Origin: JAUYQR01 sp031415015
GTDB taxonomy: Bacteria > Pseudomonadota > Alphaproteobacteria > Rhodobacterales > Rhodobacteraceae
DNA: 10,785 nt
Direction: 5' to 3'
NCBI GenBank assembly: GCA_031415015.1
Contig: JANOQT010000161.1
Span: 1-10,785, forward strand
This document shows, one piece after another, positions 1-7,511 of this stretch. A program made the position numbers and the translations under genes. The notes under the pieces were generated by a model that was not told the DNA's origin, did not search any database, and saw only the letters and a list, made by a program, of their open reading frames with translations. Each line of letters opens with the position of its first letter. Position 1 is the stretch's first letter.

Positions 1-2
1 CC

Positions 3-2216
3 AATGCGGCCTTTGCCGTGGCCGATCTTTTCGGCAGCGCGGTGGAAGGTGCCGCAGCGACCGCCCTGGCCGAACGCGCCGCCGCCGGGGCCACACTGCT
101 GCGCATCGACGATGGTGCCGGGCTTGCAGCGGGCGACCGGCTGTTGCTGTCGGATGGCCCCCGGTCGGAATATGTGACGGCGCAGAGCGATCCGCTGGCT
201 TTTGGCGTGGCTCTTGCGGGCGCACTGCATGCCGATCAGGCCGACGGTGTGGCCGCCGATCTGCAGGACCCGCCGGTGGACGGTGCGGACCTGACAGCCG
301 GGGTCACCGGTGACATGGCGGCGGGGGGTGAGCTTTTGCTGGACGCCGCCCGGTTGGCCCTTTTGCAGGCGGGGGACATCCTGCGCATCCGCCAGACTGG
401 AGCGCCGACGCTGACCGAGTATGTGACGATCCTTGCCGACGGGGCAGGGGATTTCGCCGAAGGCACGCTGCTGTTCGACCACCCTGCCGCCACGGTTGAG
501 GTTCACGTCGTGACCCTGGCTGACGAGGGCACGTCGACGACGCTGGACGGCGCGGCGGGTGCCGGGGCCGGACTGATCGCGCTGGCCGCCTCCGCCGGAA
601 TCGCCCCCGGTTCGGTTCTGGCCATCGGTGCAGGTGCCTCGCGCGAGTTTCACGAAGTCCGCACTGTCGTGTCGCAGCTTTCCATCGCTGCGACGCCGAC
701 AACCGCAATCCATGCGCAGGGCGTGGCCCTGATCCGTCAGGTGCCGCTGATGCGGGTGCATGCCCGCGATCAGGGGCAATGGGCCAACCGACTGCGGGTG
801 CGGTCCCGGCCTTCGGCGCTGTGTTCCACGACGATTGCCACCGCTGCGGCGCAGAATGACAGCCCGGTGACCGTGGTCAGCGCCGTCGGTCTGGTGACCG
901 GGTCGGTCATTTCGATCACCCGCGCCGGGGCAGAGATTGCCCGCCAAAGGGTCGTTGCCGTCGATCAGCGCAGCGGCGAGGTGGAACTGGCGGGCGGGGC
1001 CGCAGCCGCGCTGCAGGCAGGCGATGTGGTGACCAGCCAGGAGTTTGCCCTGACGGTAGAACTTCTGGACGCCGGGGGCCGCGTGGCGATGGACGAGGTG
1101 TTTGACACCCTGGCGCTGGACCCGGCGCACCACCGCTATGCCCCGCGCATTCTTGGCGCCTTCAACCGCGCCACGGCGGAGGCCGAGGATGCAGGGTTGT
1201 CCGACCTCATCCGCTTGTCCGACCTGACAATGGACGACACAGGGGCAGATGTGGCCGATGCCGCCGACACGCGGTTGGCAGTGCCATTTGGCGGGATCGC
1301 GCGCGGACTGACGGCGGGTGACGATGATCTGGCGACCATCGACGACCGCGCTTTTGTCGGCACCAATGCGGCGGATGTGGGCGACCGTACCGGCATCCAT
1401 GCCCTTAGCGGGGTGGATGACATTTCCATCATTGCGGTGCCGGGACAGGCGTCGCAACTGGTGCAAAACGCGATGATCACCCATTGCGAGCTGATGCGCT
1501 ACCGCTTTGCCGTGCTGGACAGCCTGCCCAACGCCCGGATGGCCGATGTTCAGGCGCAGCGTCAGCTTTATGACAGCACTCGCGCGGCACTGTATTACCC
1601 GTGGCTGGTCATTGGCGACCCGTTTGGACGCACTTCTGACCGGCTGATGGTCCCGCCCTCCGGCCACATCTGCGGGGCTTTTGCGCTGACCGATACAGAA
1701 CGCGGCGTTCACAAGGCCCCCGCGAATGTGGTGGTCCGCTCGATCCTGGGTCTGCAGGCCACGGTGACGACGGGCGAGCAGGAAATCCTGAACCCGCGCG
1801 GCATCAACGTCATCCGGGATTTCTCCTCGCTGGGCCGGGCCAAGCGGATCTGGGGCGCGCGGACCATCTCGTCGGACACGGAATGGACCTATGTGCCGGT
1901 GCGCCGCCTGTTCCTGTTTGTTGAGAAATCCATCGAACGCGGCATGCAATTCGCGGTGTTCGAGCCGAACTCGCCCGCGCTGTGGTCGACCATCCAGCGC
2001 AGTCTGTCGAACTTCCTGACCTCGGTCTGGCGCAGCGGCGCCTTGATGGGCAACACGCCGGAAGAAGCGTTCTTCATCGACGTGGGCTTTACCACGATGA
2101 CGCAGGCCGACATCGACGCGGGCCGCCTGATCGTGCGCGTCGGCATTGCGCCGGTGAAACCGGCCGAATTTGTCATCTTCCGCATTTCCCAGAAAACCGC
2201 AGGCGCGGCCCAATAA
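3..2216 (+). CDS. eCIS tail sheath protein 1, partial (5' end outside window)
   Basis: This is the contractile outer-sheath subunit, which surrounds the inner tube and shortens to drive it out. The frame is open to the window edge: codons 3-17 read NAAFA before the GTG at 18, so that GTG is probably internal and the true start lies upstream. Counting from that GTG, residues 24-340 hold about four small beta-rich modules. ARDQGQWANRLRV (250-262) and QEFALTVEL (341-349) are sheath-core motifs. From about 370 to the end the sheath domain is clear: YYPWLVIGDP, PPSGHICG, GINVIRDF, GARTISSDTEW, FAVFEPN and the end APVKPAEFVIFRISQ. The visible 737 residues already exceed ordinary sheaths of roughly 350-500 residues because of the modules. 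Judged against sheath 2, about 90 residues may be missing. The tube gene follows after 24 bp. A prophage tail sheath is the alternative, but the neighbours favour eCIS. Confidence 0.93.
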   Translation, partial: NAAFAVADLFGSAVEGAAATALAERAAAGATLLRIDDGAGLAAGDRLLLSDGPRSEYVTAQSDPLAFGVALAGALHADQADGVAADLQDPPVDGADLTAGVTGDMAAGGELLLDAARLALLQAGDILRIRQTGAPTLTEYVTILADGAGDFAEGTLLFDHPAATVEVHVVTLADEGTSTTLDGAAGAGAGLIALAASAGIAPGSVLAIGAGASREFHEVRTVVSQLSIAATPTTAIHAQGVALIRQVPLMRVHARDQGQWANRLRVRSRPSALCSTTIATAAAQNDSPVTVVSAVGLVTGSVISITRAGAEIARQRVVAVDQRSGEVELAGGAAAALQAGDVVTSQEFALTVELLDAGGRVAMDEVFDTLALDPAHHRYAPRILGAFNRATAEAEDAGLSDLIRLSDLTMDDTGADVADAADTRLAVPFGGIARGLTAGDDDLATIDDRAFVGTNAADVGDRTGIHALSGVDDISIIAVPGQASQLVQNAMITHCELMRYRFAVLDSLPNARMADVQAQRQLYDSTRAALYYPWLVIGDPFGRTSDRLMVPPSGHICGAFALTDTERGVHKAPANVVVRSILGLQATVTTGEQEILNPRGINVIRDFSSLGRAKRIWGARTISSDTEWTYVPVRRLFLFVEKSIERGMQFAVFEPNSPALWSTIQRSLSNFLTSVWRSGALMGNTPEEAFFIDVGFTTMTQADIDAGRLIVRVGIAPVKPAEFVIFRISQKTAGAAQ
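87..1037 (+). repeat. Four degenerate beta-rich modules inside sheath 1
   Basis: By eye, a pattern of about 57-65 residues recurs four times in the protein: 87-257, 327-521, 564-737 and 855-1037. Each copy has a hydrophobic strand, then a turn of the type GL-x-x-GD/GS followed by alternating hydrophobic residues. Next comes a polar loop with E-x-V or similar, and a closing strand near a H/L-x-x-G-V motif. Examples are GLAAGDRLLL, LLQAGDILRI, GIAPGSVLAI and GLVTGSVISI. The similarity is at protein level only; no obvious DNA repeat is visible. The first three copies precede the WANRLRV core motif and the fourth follows it, so they look like insertions in a surface region of the sheath. Function is unknown; an exterior decoration is inferred. 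Confidence 0.6.
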
Positions 2217-2240
2217 TTTCCCCTGACAGGAGTAACCAAG

Positions 2241-2681
2241 ATGCCTCCCGGAGATCGTATCGACCCCTTTGCCCAGTTCAACTTCCTGATCGAGATCGAC
2301 GGTGTCACCACCGCCGGTTTCACCGAAGTCAGCGGGCTTGAGACCACGCAGGAAACCATCGACTATCGCGAAGGCTCGGATGACACGGTGCTGAAAAAGC
2401 TGCCGGGTCTGAAGACCTTTCCGAACATCGTGCTGAAGCGGGGGCGGACCAAGAACACCGACCTCTGGCTGTGGCGCAAGTCCACGCTGGACGGCAAGAC
2501 CGAACGCCGGTCCGGCGCGATCATCTTGCTGGATGAGGAGCGGAAGGAGGCGCTGCGCGTCAACTTCCGCGAGGGGTGGCTGTGCAAGTGGGAAGGCCCG
2601 TCCCTGAACGCCACCACCAACGAGGTCGCCATCGAAGGGGTGGAAATCTGTCACGAGGGTATCGAGCTGGTCGTCAGCTAA
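2241..2681 (+). CDS. eCIS inner tube protein 1 (T4 gp19-like, Afp1-type)
   Basis: This 146-residue protein matches the phage T4 gp19-like tail-tube family, whose hexamers stack to form the inner needle. Recognisable features are the start DPFAQFNFLIEIDG, GFTEVSGLE (27-35) and the basic strand region LPGLKTFPNIVLKRG (54-68). DLWLWRK (74-80) and the final strands AIEGVEICHEGIELV (130-144) complete the fold. Its length is normal for the family. The ATG at 2241 is preceded by AGGAG at 2228-2232 with 8-bp spacing. It lies between two sheath genes, so it is probably the major tube subunit partnered with sheath 1 (inference). Its family is clear, but which copy forms most of the tube cannot be told from sequence alone. 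Confidence 0.93.
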   Translation: MPPGDRIDPFAQFNFLIEIDGVTTAGFTEVSGLETTQETIDYREGSDDTVLKKLPGLKTFPNIVLKRGRTKNTDLWLWRKSTLDGKTERRSGAIILLDEERKEALRVNFREGWLCKWEGPSLNATTNEVAIEGVEICHEGIELVVS

Positions 2682-2707
2682 GCACCTGAAAGAAAGGCCA
2701 AGCCATC

Positions 2708-4837
2708 ATGGGCGCACCCGGCGTCACCTTCGAGACGGTCGATCTGACCCGCCCCCGCATCGAGCGGCTGAGGACCGATATCTGCGGCTTCCTTGGCTAT
2801 ACCGAGCGGGGGCCAATCGACCGTCCAGTGAAACTGACCAGCTGGCGGCAGTTTCTGGATGCTTTCGGCCCACCACTTGAGGCCGCACATACCGGGCATT
2901 CGGTACGGCTTTTCTTTGAGAACGGCGGGGCGGCCTGCTACCTGCAAAGGCTGGCTGATCCGTTTGGTGCCGTAGCTGCATCCTGTGTGATCGACCTCGA
3001 CGGGGCAGGGGCGGGTTTGCGGTTGACCGCCGCCTATTCCGCAATTTCGCAGGCGCGGACGCAACAGACCGGTCCCACCGGCGAGGCCCCTGGTGCCGCA
3101 GGCCCAAGCCCCGGCAGCTGGGGCAACCGCTTGTCGGTTCTGGTGCAAGCGGGGGGGCGGGCGGCGACGCAATCGCTGGCCAACCAGCCCGCCGACGGGG
3201 CGACGATGCGCCTTGCTTCGGTTGCGGGGTTTGGCGCGGGGTCATGGGTCCGGCTGGTGCAGGACGGCGATGTGATGGACCGTCTGGGGCGCATTTCGTC
3301 AGTCGATCCGCAACTTTCTGAGGTGACCTTTGCCGAACCACTGGCCGGATTGCCGCTTGATTTCGCCCGCCCGATCCGGGTCGAGGCGCAAGAGTTCACC
3401 CTTGCCGTTCAGCTTGACGGAATCGAGGTGGAACGCCACGCTGATCTGTCGCTGGACGCGGACCATCCGCGCTTTGCGCCGATTGTTCTGGGCGCGGGCA
3501 GCCGGTTATTGTCGGCAGAGGTGACGCTGGATGCGGGGCGCCTGTCCGACCCAGCGCATTGGCCTCAGCCAGGACTGCCGCTGGGCTTTTCCGGCGGGCG
3601 CGACGGATTGGCCACCCTGACCAAGGCGCATGTGCTTGAGGCTTTGGCCCGGCTTGGTCAGGTCGACGAAATCGCCGTGCTGGCCGCGCCGGATCTTGTA
3701 CTGGACGCCGGGTCCCTGCGGCAAACTGTGGCCGACACCTTGCCATTCTTTCCGTGCCGGTCGCTGGACCCGCCGCCCGCCGGACAGCTGAGCGGGGTTT
3801 TGACCGATGCGGACAGCGGCCAGCCCATCGCCCGCGCCCGTGTCACCAGCCGGGGCGGTCCGGCCGCCGCTGTTCTTACCGATGTGGCAGGCGCCTTCAT
3901 GCTGACGGGTCTTGCCGAGGGACAGGCATCAATCCGCATCGAGAAGGAGGGATGGGAGCCGCTTGACGCGTCAGGCCAGGCTTTCGCGGCACTGATGCCG
4001 CAACCGCAGCGCTTTGCGCTGGCCGCGCGGACTGCGCCACCTGCGTTCGCGGATGACGAGGTGTTCGAAGTTCAATCCACCATGGCCTTGCAAGGCGCAT
4101 CAGGACTGTACCGTGTGGCTTTGCTGGATGTGCCCGCCTCGGCCCTGCGATCACTGGACGCCCTGCAGGGCTGGCGGATGCGGTTTGATACCAGCCATGC
4201 CGCGATGTATTGGCCTTGGGTTCTGGCCGCCGATCCGTTGGCCGACGGCGGATCGCGCCTGATGCCGCCCTCGGGTGTCGTAGCTGGCTTGCTGGCGCGG
4301 ATGGACCTTGCCGAAGGCCCGCAGCGCGCCCCCGCGAACCGGCCCTTGCGTGGCCTGTCCGGGGTCAGCGAAGCGATAGATGATGAACGCCACGGCCTGT
4401 TGAACGACCTTGGCATCAATGTCATGCGCGCAAATCCCGGACGGGGGATCGCACCGCAGGGCGCACGGACGCTGTCGTCGGATCCAGAGTGGCGCTACCT
4501 TGGGGTGCGGCGGCTGATGCTGATGATCGCCAAGGCCATCGAGCAATCGCACCAGTGGGCGGTGTTCGAACCAAACGACCGCCCCTTGCGCGATGCTTTG
4601 GTGCAATCTCTGACCGCCTTTCTTGGCGCACTCTGGCGGCGGGGGGCCTTTGCGGGGCCCACGCCCGAGACCTCCTTCGCCGTCAAATGCGACGCCGAAA
4701 ACAACCCGGCCGCAGTGGTGGACGCAGGTCAGCTGGTCGCCGAAATCGCCGTCGCGCCGGTGCGCCCGGCCGAGTTCATCCGGCTGCGACTGGGACGCAT
4801 CGACCGGCTGTCGGTTCAGGTGGAGGAAGGGCGATGA
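2708..4837 (+). CDS. eCIS tail sheath protein 2 with inserted regulatory-like domain
   Basis: This is a complete second sheath subunit of 709 residues. The N-terminal arm and first domain read GAPGVTFETVDL, ICGFLGYTERGPIDRPV and LFFENGGAACYLQRL. GSWGNRLSV (136-144) is the sheath-core motif. Residues 164-228 carry one beta-rich module like those of sheath 1, followed by QEFTLAVQL. A carboxypeptidase-regulatory-like domain is inserted at about 359-438. The C-terminal sheath domain then follows: MYWPWVLAADP, PPSGVVAG, GINVMR, GARTLSSDPEW, WAVFEPND and APVRPAEFIRLRL. The start ATG has a weak AAAGG at 2693-2697, spaced 10 bp away. The gene ends in a 4-bp ATGA overlap with tube 2. By analogy with the several sheath paralogues of Afp/PVC it may form a specialised ring, perhaps near the baseplate; this is inference. 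Confidence 0.94.
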   Translation: MGAPGVTFETVDLTRPRIERLRTDICGFLGYTERGPIDRPVKLTSWRQFLDAFGPPLEAAHTGHSVRLFFENGGAACYLQRLADPFGAVAASCVIDLDGAGAGLRLTAAYSAISQARTQQTGPTGEAPGAAGPSPGSWGNRLSVLVQAGGRAATQSLANQPADGATMRLASVAGFGAGSWVRLVQDGDVMDRLGRISSVDPQLSEVTFAEPLAGLPLDFARPIRVEAQEFTLAVQLDGIEVERHADLSLDADHPRFAPIVLGAGSRLLSAEVTLDAGRLSDPAHWPQPGLPLGFSGGRDGLATLTKAHVLEALARLGQVDEIAVLAAPDLVLDAGSLRQTVADTLPFFPCRSLDPPPAGQLSGVLTDADSGQPIARARVTSRGGPAAAVLTDVAGAFMLTGLAEGQASIRIEKEGWEPLDASGQAFAALMPQPQRFALAARTAPPAFADDEVFEVQSTMALQGASGLYRVALLDVPASALRSLDALQGWRMRFDTSHAAMYWPWVLAADPLADGGSRLMPPSGVVAGLLARMDLAEGPQRAPANRPLRGLSGVSEAIDDERHGLLNDLGINVMRANPGRGIAPQGARTLSSDPEWRYLGVRRLMLMIAKAIEQSHQWAVFEPNDRPLRDALVQSLTAFLGALWRRGAFAGPTPETSFAVKCDAENNPAAVVDAGQLVAEIAVAPVRPAEFIRLRLGRIDRLSVQVEEGR
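3782..4021 (+). other. Carboxypeptidase-regulatory-like domain inserted in sheath 2
   Basis: Residues 359-438 of sheath 2 fit the carboxypeptidase regulatory-like (transthyretin/Ig-like, about 80-residue beta-sandwich) signature. The matching elements are LSGVLTDADSGQPIARARVT, then TDVAGAFMLTGLAEGQASIRI, then EGWEPL. In this family the G-V-x-D-x-x-x-G-x-P-I-x-x-A-x-V start and the TD-x-x-G-x-F-x-L-x-x-L-x-x-G centre are diagnostic. The insert falls between IAVLAAPDL and the MYWPW segment, a place where sheath 1 runs through without such a domain. An exposed, adhesive or structural role on the outside of the sheath is inferred. Confidence 0.8.
4822..4830 (+). promoter_or_regulatory. Ribosome binding site deciding the tube 2 start
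   Basis: GGAGGAAGG lies 3 bp before the ATG at 4834, inside the 3' end of the sheath 2 gene. The same frame is open back to an ATG at 4489, but that would add 115 residues lying wholly within sheath 2 and unlike tube proteins. The strong Shine-Dalgarno sequence and the ATGA overlap support 4834. Confidence 0.8.
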
Positions 4838-5349
4838 TCGACCTGCCACGCTTTGACCCTTTGCCCGCCTACAACTACCTGATCACCCTGATCGACAGTT
4901 CCGGCATATTGGGTGGGGCGGTCGGCGCTGCGGCCGGGCTGCTGCTGGGCGGGTTCTCCGAATGCCGGGGGCTGGAAAGCGCGCTGGACGTCGAGAGCTA
5001 CCTTGAGGGCGGCGTCAATGACCGCGTTCACCGCTTTCCGACCCGGATGAGCTATCCCAACATCACCCTCAGCCGTGGCGTTGGCCTGTCGGAAAACCTG
5101 TGGCTTTGGCACGAGGAGTTTCAGAAGGGCCTCGGTACACGGCGCGACGGGCTGATCATCCTGCAAGACAACATGAAGCTGCCGATCAAGACCTGGTCCT
5201 TTTCCAACGGTCTTCCGGTGCGCTGGACAGGACCTGCGCTGAAAGCCGGGGAAAGCGCCGTCGCCATCGAAAGCCTTGAGATTGCACATGAAAAGTTGGA
5301 ACTGATCGCCTCGCCCGGCAAGTTGCTTGATGCTGTGAACCCATTTTAG
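4834..5349 (+). CDS. eCIS inner tube protein 2 (T4 gp19-like, Afp5-type)
   Basis: This is a 171-residue second tail-tube paralogue, placed like Afp5/Pvc5, which forms the tube layer next to the baseplate hub. It shares the family pattern with tube 1: DPLPAYNYLITLID, GFSECRGLE (40-48), RFPTRMSYPNITLSRG (67-82), LWLWHEEF (89-96) and the ending AIESLEIAHEKLELI. It is about 25 residues longer than tube 1. Part of the difference is a hydrophobic Gly/Ala/Leu-rich insert at 23-39 and part is a C-terminal tail. The start at 4834 is set by the ATGA overlap with sheath 2 and a strong ribosome binding site. Placement before the small DUF5908-type gene and the LysM adaptor supports the baseplate-proximal role, which is inferred by analogy. 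Confidence 0.92.
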   Translation: MIDLPRFDPLPAYNYLITLIDSSGILGGAVGAAAGLLLGGFSECRGLESALDVESYLEGGVNDRVHRFPTRMSYPNITLSRGVGLSENLWLWHEEFQKGLGTRRDGLIILQDNMKLPIKTWSFSNGLPVRWTGPALKAGESAVAIESLEIAHEKLELIASPGKLLDAVNPF

Positions 5350-5361
5350 GAAAGACATCCC

Positions 5362-5547
5362 ATGCCCGTCAGGATCAACGAAGTCGTCTCTGAGGTTCAC
5401 GCGCTGGACGCAGGCTCGCTGCTGACGCCGGAAATCATGGACGAACTCGCCCGCCGCGTCGATGCGCTGCGCCGCCGCGATGATGCGGCACAGGCGGTGC
5501 GAGCCAAAGATGCGGGTCTGTCCGAACGCCGCCGGGTCAAGGTCTGA
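5362..5547 (+). CDS. Small DUF5908-like eCIS protein (Afp6 position)
   Basis: This 61-residue protein begins PVRINEVVSEVHALD, resembling the short DUF5908 family found in eCIS clusters at the Afp6 position. Residues 23-53 are charged and likely helical (MDELARRVDALRRRDDAA). There is no signal peptide or membrane segment. AGGAAAG at 5348-5354 is spaced 7 bp from the ATG and overlaps the tube 2 stop codon. The next gene follows after 2 bp. Its molecular role is not established to my knowledge; conserved position between tube 2 and the LysM adaptor suggests an assembly or baseplate-linked function. Family assignment rests on the start motif, size and location, so it is less certain than its neighbours. 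Confidence 0.8.
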   Translation: MPVRINEVVSEVHALDAGSLLTPEIMDELARRVDALRRRDDAAQAVRAKDAGLSERRRVKV

Positions 5548-5549
5548 CG

Positions 5550-6281
5550 ATGGGCAAGCTGACCTTTCAGAAGCTTGATCTCAGCAAGGCAGCGGTCGGC
5601 GAACCGATCGAGGTGCAGTTCAATCCGACCGAGTATACCTTCGAGAAGACGGCGAAGTTCGGCGAGGTCAGCCTGCCGGGTCTGGACAGCCCAATCCTGC
5701 AGTTCGTGCGCGGCGAAAGCGAGAAGCTGACGCTGGAACTGTTCTTCGACGGCACCACCGTGGCGGGCGGTGGTGGCCTTCTGGGGGCGATCACCGGCGA
5801 TCCGGGTGGGGCGGCCAAGGGTGCGCAGACCGTGGTGCAGCGGGTGGATGCCTTCTACCGGATGGTCAAGATCAGCGGCTCGCTGCACACCCCGCCTTTG
5901 GTGCGAGTGACCTGGGGCAGCGCCTTTCCGGGCGCGGTGACCAGCGAAAGCGAGGCACCGACGCCGACCTTTGACGCGGTGGTGGAAACCGTCAGCCGCC
6001 GCTACACCCTGTTTGATCCCGACGGCGTGCCATTGCGGTGCATCGTGTCGCTCAGCTTGCGCGAATACCGCACCCTGACCGAACAGCTGACCGAGCTGAA
6101 CCTGCAGACCGCCGATCATACCCGCACCCATACCGTGCGCGAGGGCGAGACTCTGCCCTACATCGCCCATGTCGCCTATCAGGACCCCGCGCGCTGGCGC
6201 ATCATCGCCGACGCGAACCGCATCCCCGATCCGACCCGTCTAGCCCCGGGCCAGATCCTTGATCTGCCACCCTTGGTGTAA
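5550..6281 (+). CDS. LysM-containing tube-baseplate adaptor (Afp7-like, CIS tube domain)
   Basis: This 243-residue protein joins the inner tube to the central hub. Its N-terminal part (about 1-180) is the contractile-injection tube/adaptor domain, with VQFNPTEYTFEK (22-33), LTLELFFDGT (60-69) and PPLVRVTWG (115-123). FDAVVETVSRRYTLFDPDGV (141-160) and LSLREYRTL (168-176) complete it. A single C-terminal LysM domain spans about 193-241: HTVREGETLPYIAHVAYQD, then WRIIADANRI, then LAPGQILDLP. In phage and eCIS proteins this LysM is thought to be structural, contacting baseplate parts, rather than to bind peptidoglycan freely. The ATG at 5550 is only 2 bp past the previous stop, with AAGG at 5539-5542, so coupling is likely. 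Length is normal for the family. Confidence 0.92.
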   Translation: MGKLTFQKLDLSKAAVGEPIEVQFNPTEYTFEKTAKFGEVSLPGLDSPILQFVRGESEKLTLELFFDGTTVAGGGGLLGAITGDPGGAAKGAQTVVQRVDAFYRMVKISGSLHTPPLVRVTWGSAFPGAVTSESEAPTPTFDAVVETVSRRYTLFDPDGVPLRCIVSLSLREYRTLTEQLTELNLQTADHTRTHTVREGETLPYIAHVAYQDPARWRIIADANRIPDPTRLAPGQILDLPPLV

Positions 6282-6284
6282 CCG

Positions 6285-7511
6285 ATGACCGCCGAAGCCA
6301 TCCACCTTAACCGCGGCTTTTACGCCCCCCGTTTCACGATCCGCGTGGATGGCAAGCGCACCGACGGCTCCGACAGTACGGCAATCGAGCCGCATGTGAT
6401 CCGCGATGTGCTGGAAGTGACCTTCGAGGACAATCTGGACGAGTTCGAAAGCTTCGAGTTCACGCTGGCCGACTGGGACCCGATCCTGAACGCGCCGAAA
6501 TACTCCAGCCCCTATGACGAGGGCGGCAGCCCCCGCAAGGACGGTGCAGGCAACGCAATCCCGGCGTTCGAGCCGGGGATGCTGGCGGAACTTTCAATGG
6601 GCTACTATGGCCCCGAAGACCCGGTGGTAAAGCTTTTGGGCACCATCGTGACGGTCACCCCCAGCTTTCCCGAAAGCGGCATTCCGGTGATGAAGGTCCG
6701 GGTGATCTCGACCCTGTTTCAGTTGCAGCACAAGCAGGTCACGCAGGAATTTGTCGACCAGACCGATACGGCCATTGCGCAGGCCCTTGCGGATGAACTG
6801 GGGATCGGCGTTGCCACGCCATCGGGGCAGGCCGGGGCAGAGGTGCCGCAGGCATTTGTGATGCTGAACAACGAATATCCGGTGCGCTTTCTGGCGCGGC
6901 GGGCGCGGCTTCTGGGGTATGACCTTGTGATGCTGCCCGCGCCGCCACCCGAACTGGGGCTGACGGTGACCGGCGGCGGTGCGAACGAACCGGTGCTGTT
7001 CTTTGGCCCATCAGGAGTGACGACAGCCAGTTACGAGCTGGCCTGGGGCAAGACGCTAACGCATTTCAACCTGTCGGTGCGGATCAAGGATCAGGTCGGC
7101 AAGGTGCAGCTGCGCGCCACCAACCCGACCGCCAAAGGGGCCGACCGTGACATCGTCGCCGAAGCGACGCTGGATCAGCTGGGCCTCGATTTCCCCGATC
7201 CAAAGCTGCTGGAAACCGTCACCGGCGCGCTGGAGAAGACCGAGGAAATCGTCCTTGACGTGCCCGCCAAGTCGCAGGCCGAGGCGGATGCCAAGGCGCT
7301 TGGCATCCTGCGCGACCGGGTCAAGGACATGGTGACGGCCGAAGGTGGCACAATCGGTTTCGCGCAACTACGCGCCGGGGGAACGGTGGCGATCACCGGG
7401 ATCGGGCCGCGGTATTCGGGCCTTTGGGTGTTGACCAAGACCACGCACCGGATCGACAGCAGCGGCTACCGCACGACATTCTCCGCCCGCTTGCAGGGGA
7501 GGTTGCCATGA
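6285..7511 (+). CDS. Baseplate hub protein, gp27/late-control-D-like
   Basis: This 408-residue protein fits the phage late control D / VgrG N-terminal (gp27-like) family. It forms the trimeric hub between the six-fold tube and the three-fold spike. Visible signs are YAPRFTIRVDG (13-23), VLEVTFEDNLDEFESFEFTL (42-61), LAELSMGYYG (100-109) and LLGTIVTVTPSFPESG (117-132). Further on are NEYPVRFLARRARLLGYDL (196-214), the WGKTLTHFNLSVRI segment (254-267) and the final GLWVLTKTTHRIDSSGY (379-395). The spike gene overlaps its stop by 4 bp, so the two parts fused in VgrG and Afp8 are here separate chains. No good Shine-Dalgarno sequence precedes the ATG, which lies 3 bp after the previous stop; translational coupling is likely. 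Confidence 0.91.
   Translation: MTAEAIHLNRGFYAPRFTIRVDGKRTDGSDSTAIEPHVIRDVLEVTFEDNLDEFESFEFTLADWDPILNAPKYSSPYDEGGSPRKDGAGNAIPAFEPGMLAELSMGYYGPEDPVVKLLGTIVTVTPSFPESGIPVMKVRVISTLFQLQHKQVTQEFVDQTDTAIAQALADELGIGVATPSGQAGAEVPQAFVMLNNEYPVRFLARRARLLGYDLVMLPAPPPELGLTVTGGGANEPVLFFGPSGVTTASYELAWGKTLTHFNLSVRIKDQVGKVQLRATNPTAKGADRDIVAEATLDQLGLDFPDPKLLETVTGALEKTEEIVLDVPAKSQAEADAKALGILRDRVKDMVTAEGGTIGFAQLRAGGTVAITGIGPRYSGLWVLTKTTHRIDSSGYRTTFSARLQGRLP
7495..7502 (+). promoter_or_regulatory. Ribosome binding site deciding the spike gene start
   Basis: AGGGGAGG lies 5 bp before the ATG at 7508, inside the hub gene. The frame is open back to an ATG at 7424, but those 28 extra codons overlap the hub gene and read as proline/arginine/histidine-rich shadow sequence. 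The ribosome binding site and the ATGA overlap (7508-7511) favour 7508. Confidence 0.75.

Noticed and set aside
18..20. GTG at 18 as the start of sheath 1.
   Set aside because: The frame is open to the window edge, no ribosome binding site can be seen before it, and the N-terminal sheath arm present in sheath 2 is missing, so the gene most likely begins upstream.
3151..3157. Run of seven G bases in the sheath 2 gene as a possible phase-variation tract.
   Set aside because: A seven-base G run is expected by chance in DNA this GC-rich, the reading frame is intact across it, and a structural sheath gene is an unlikely target for such switching.
4489..4833. In-frame upstream extension of tube protein 2 (115 extra residues).
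   Set aside because: It lies wholly inside the sheath 2 gene in another frame and reads as arginine/glycine/alanine-rich shadow sequence. The strong ribosome binding site and ATGA overlap at 4834 set the real start.
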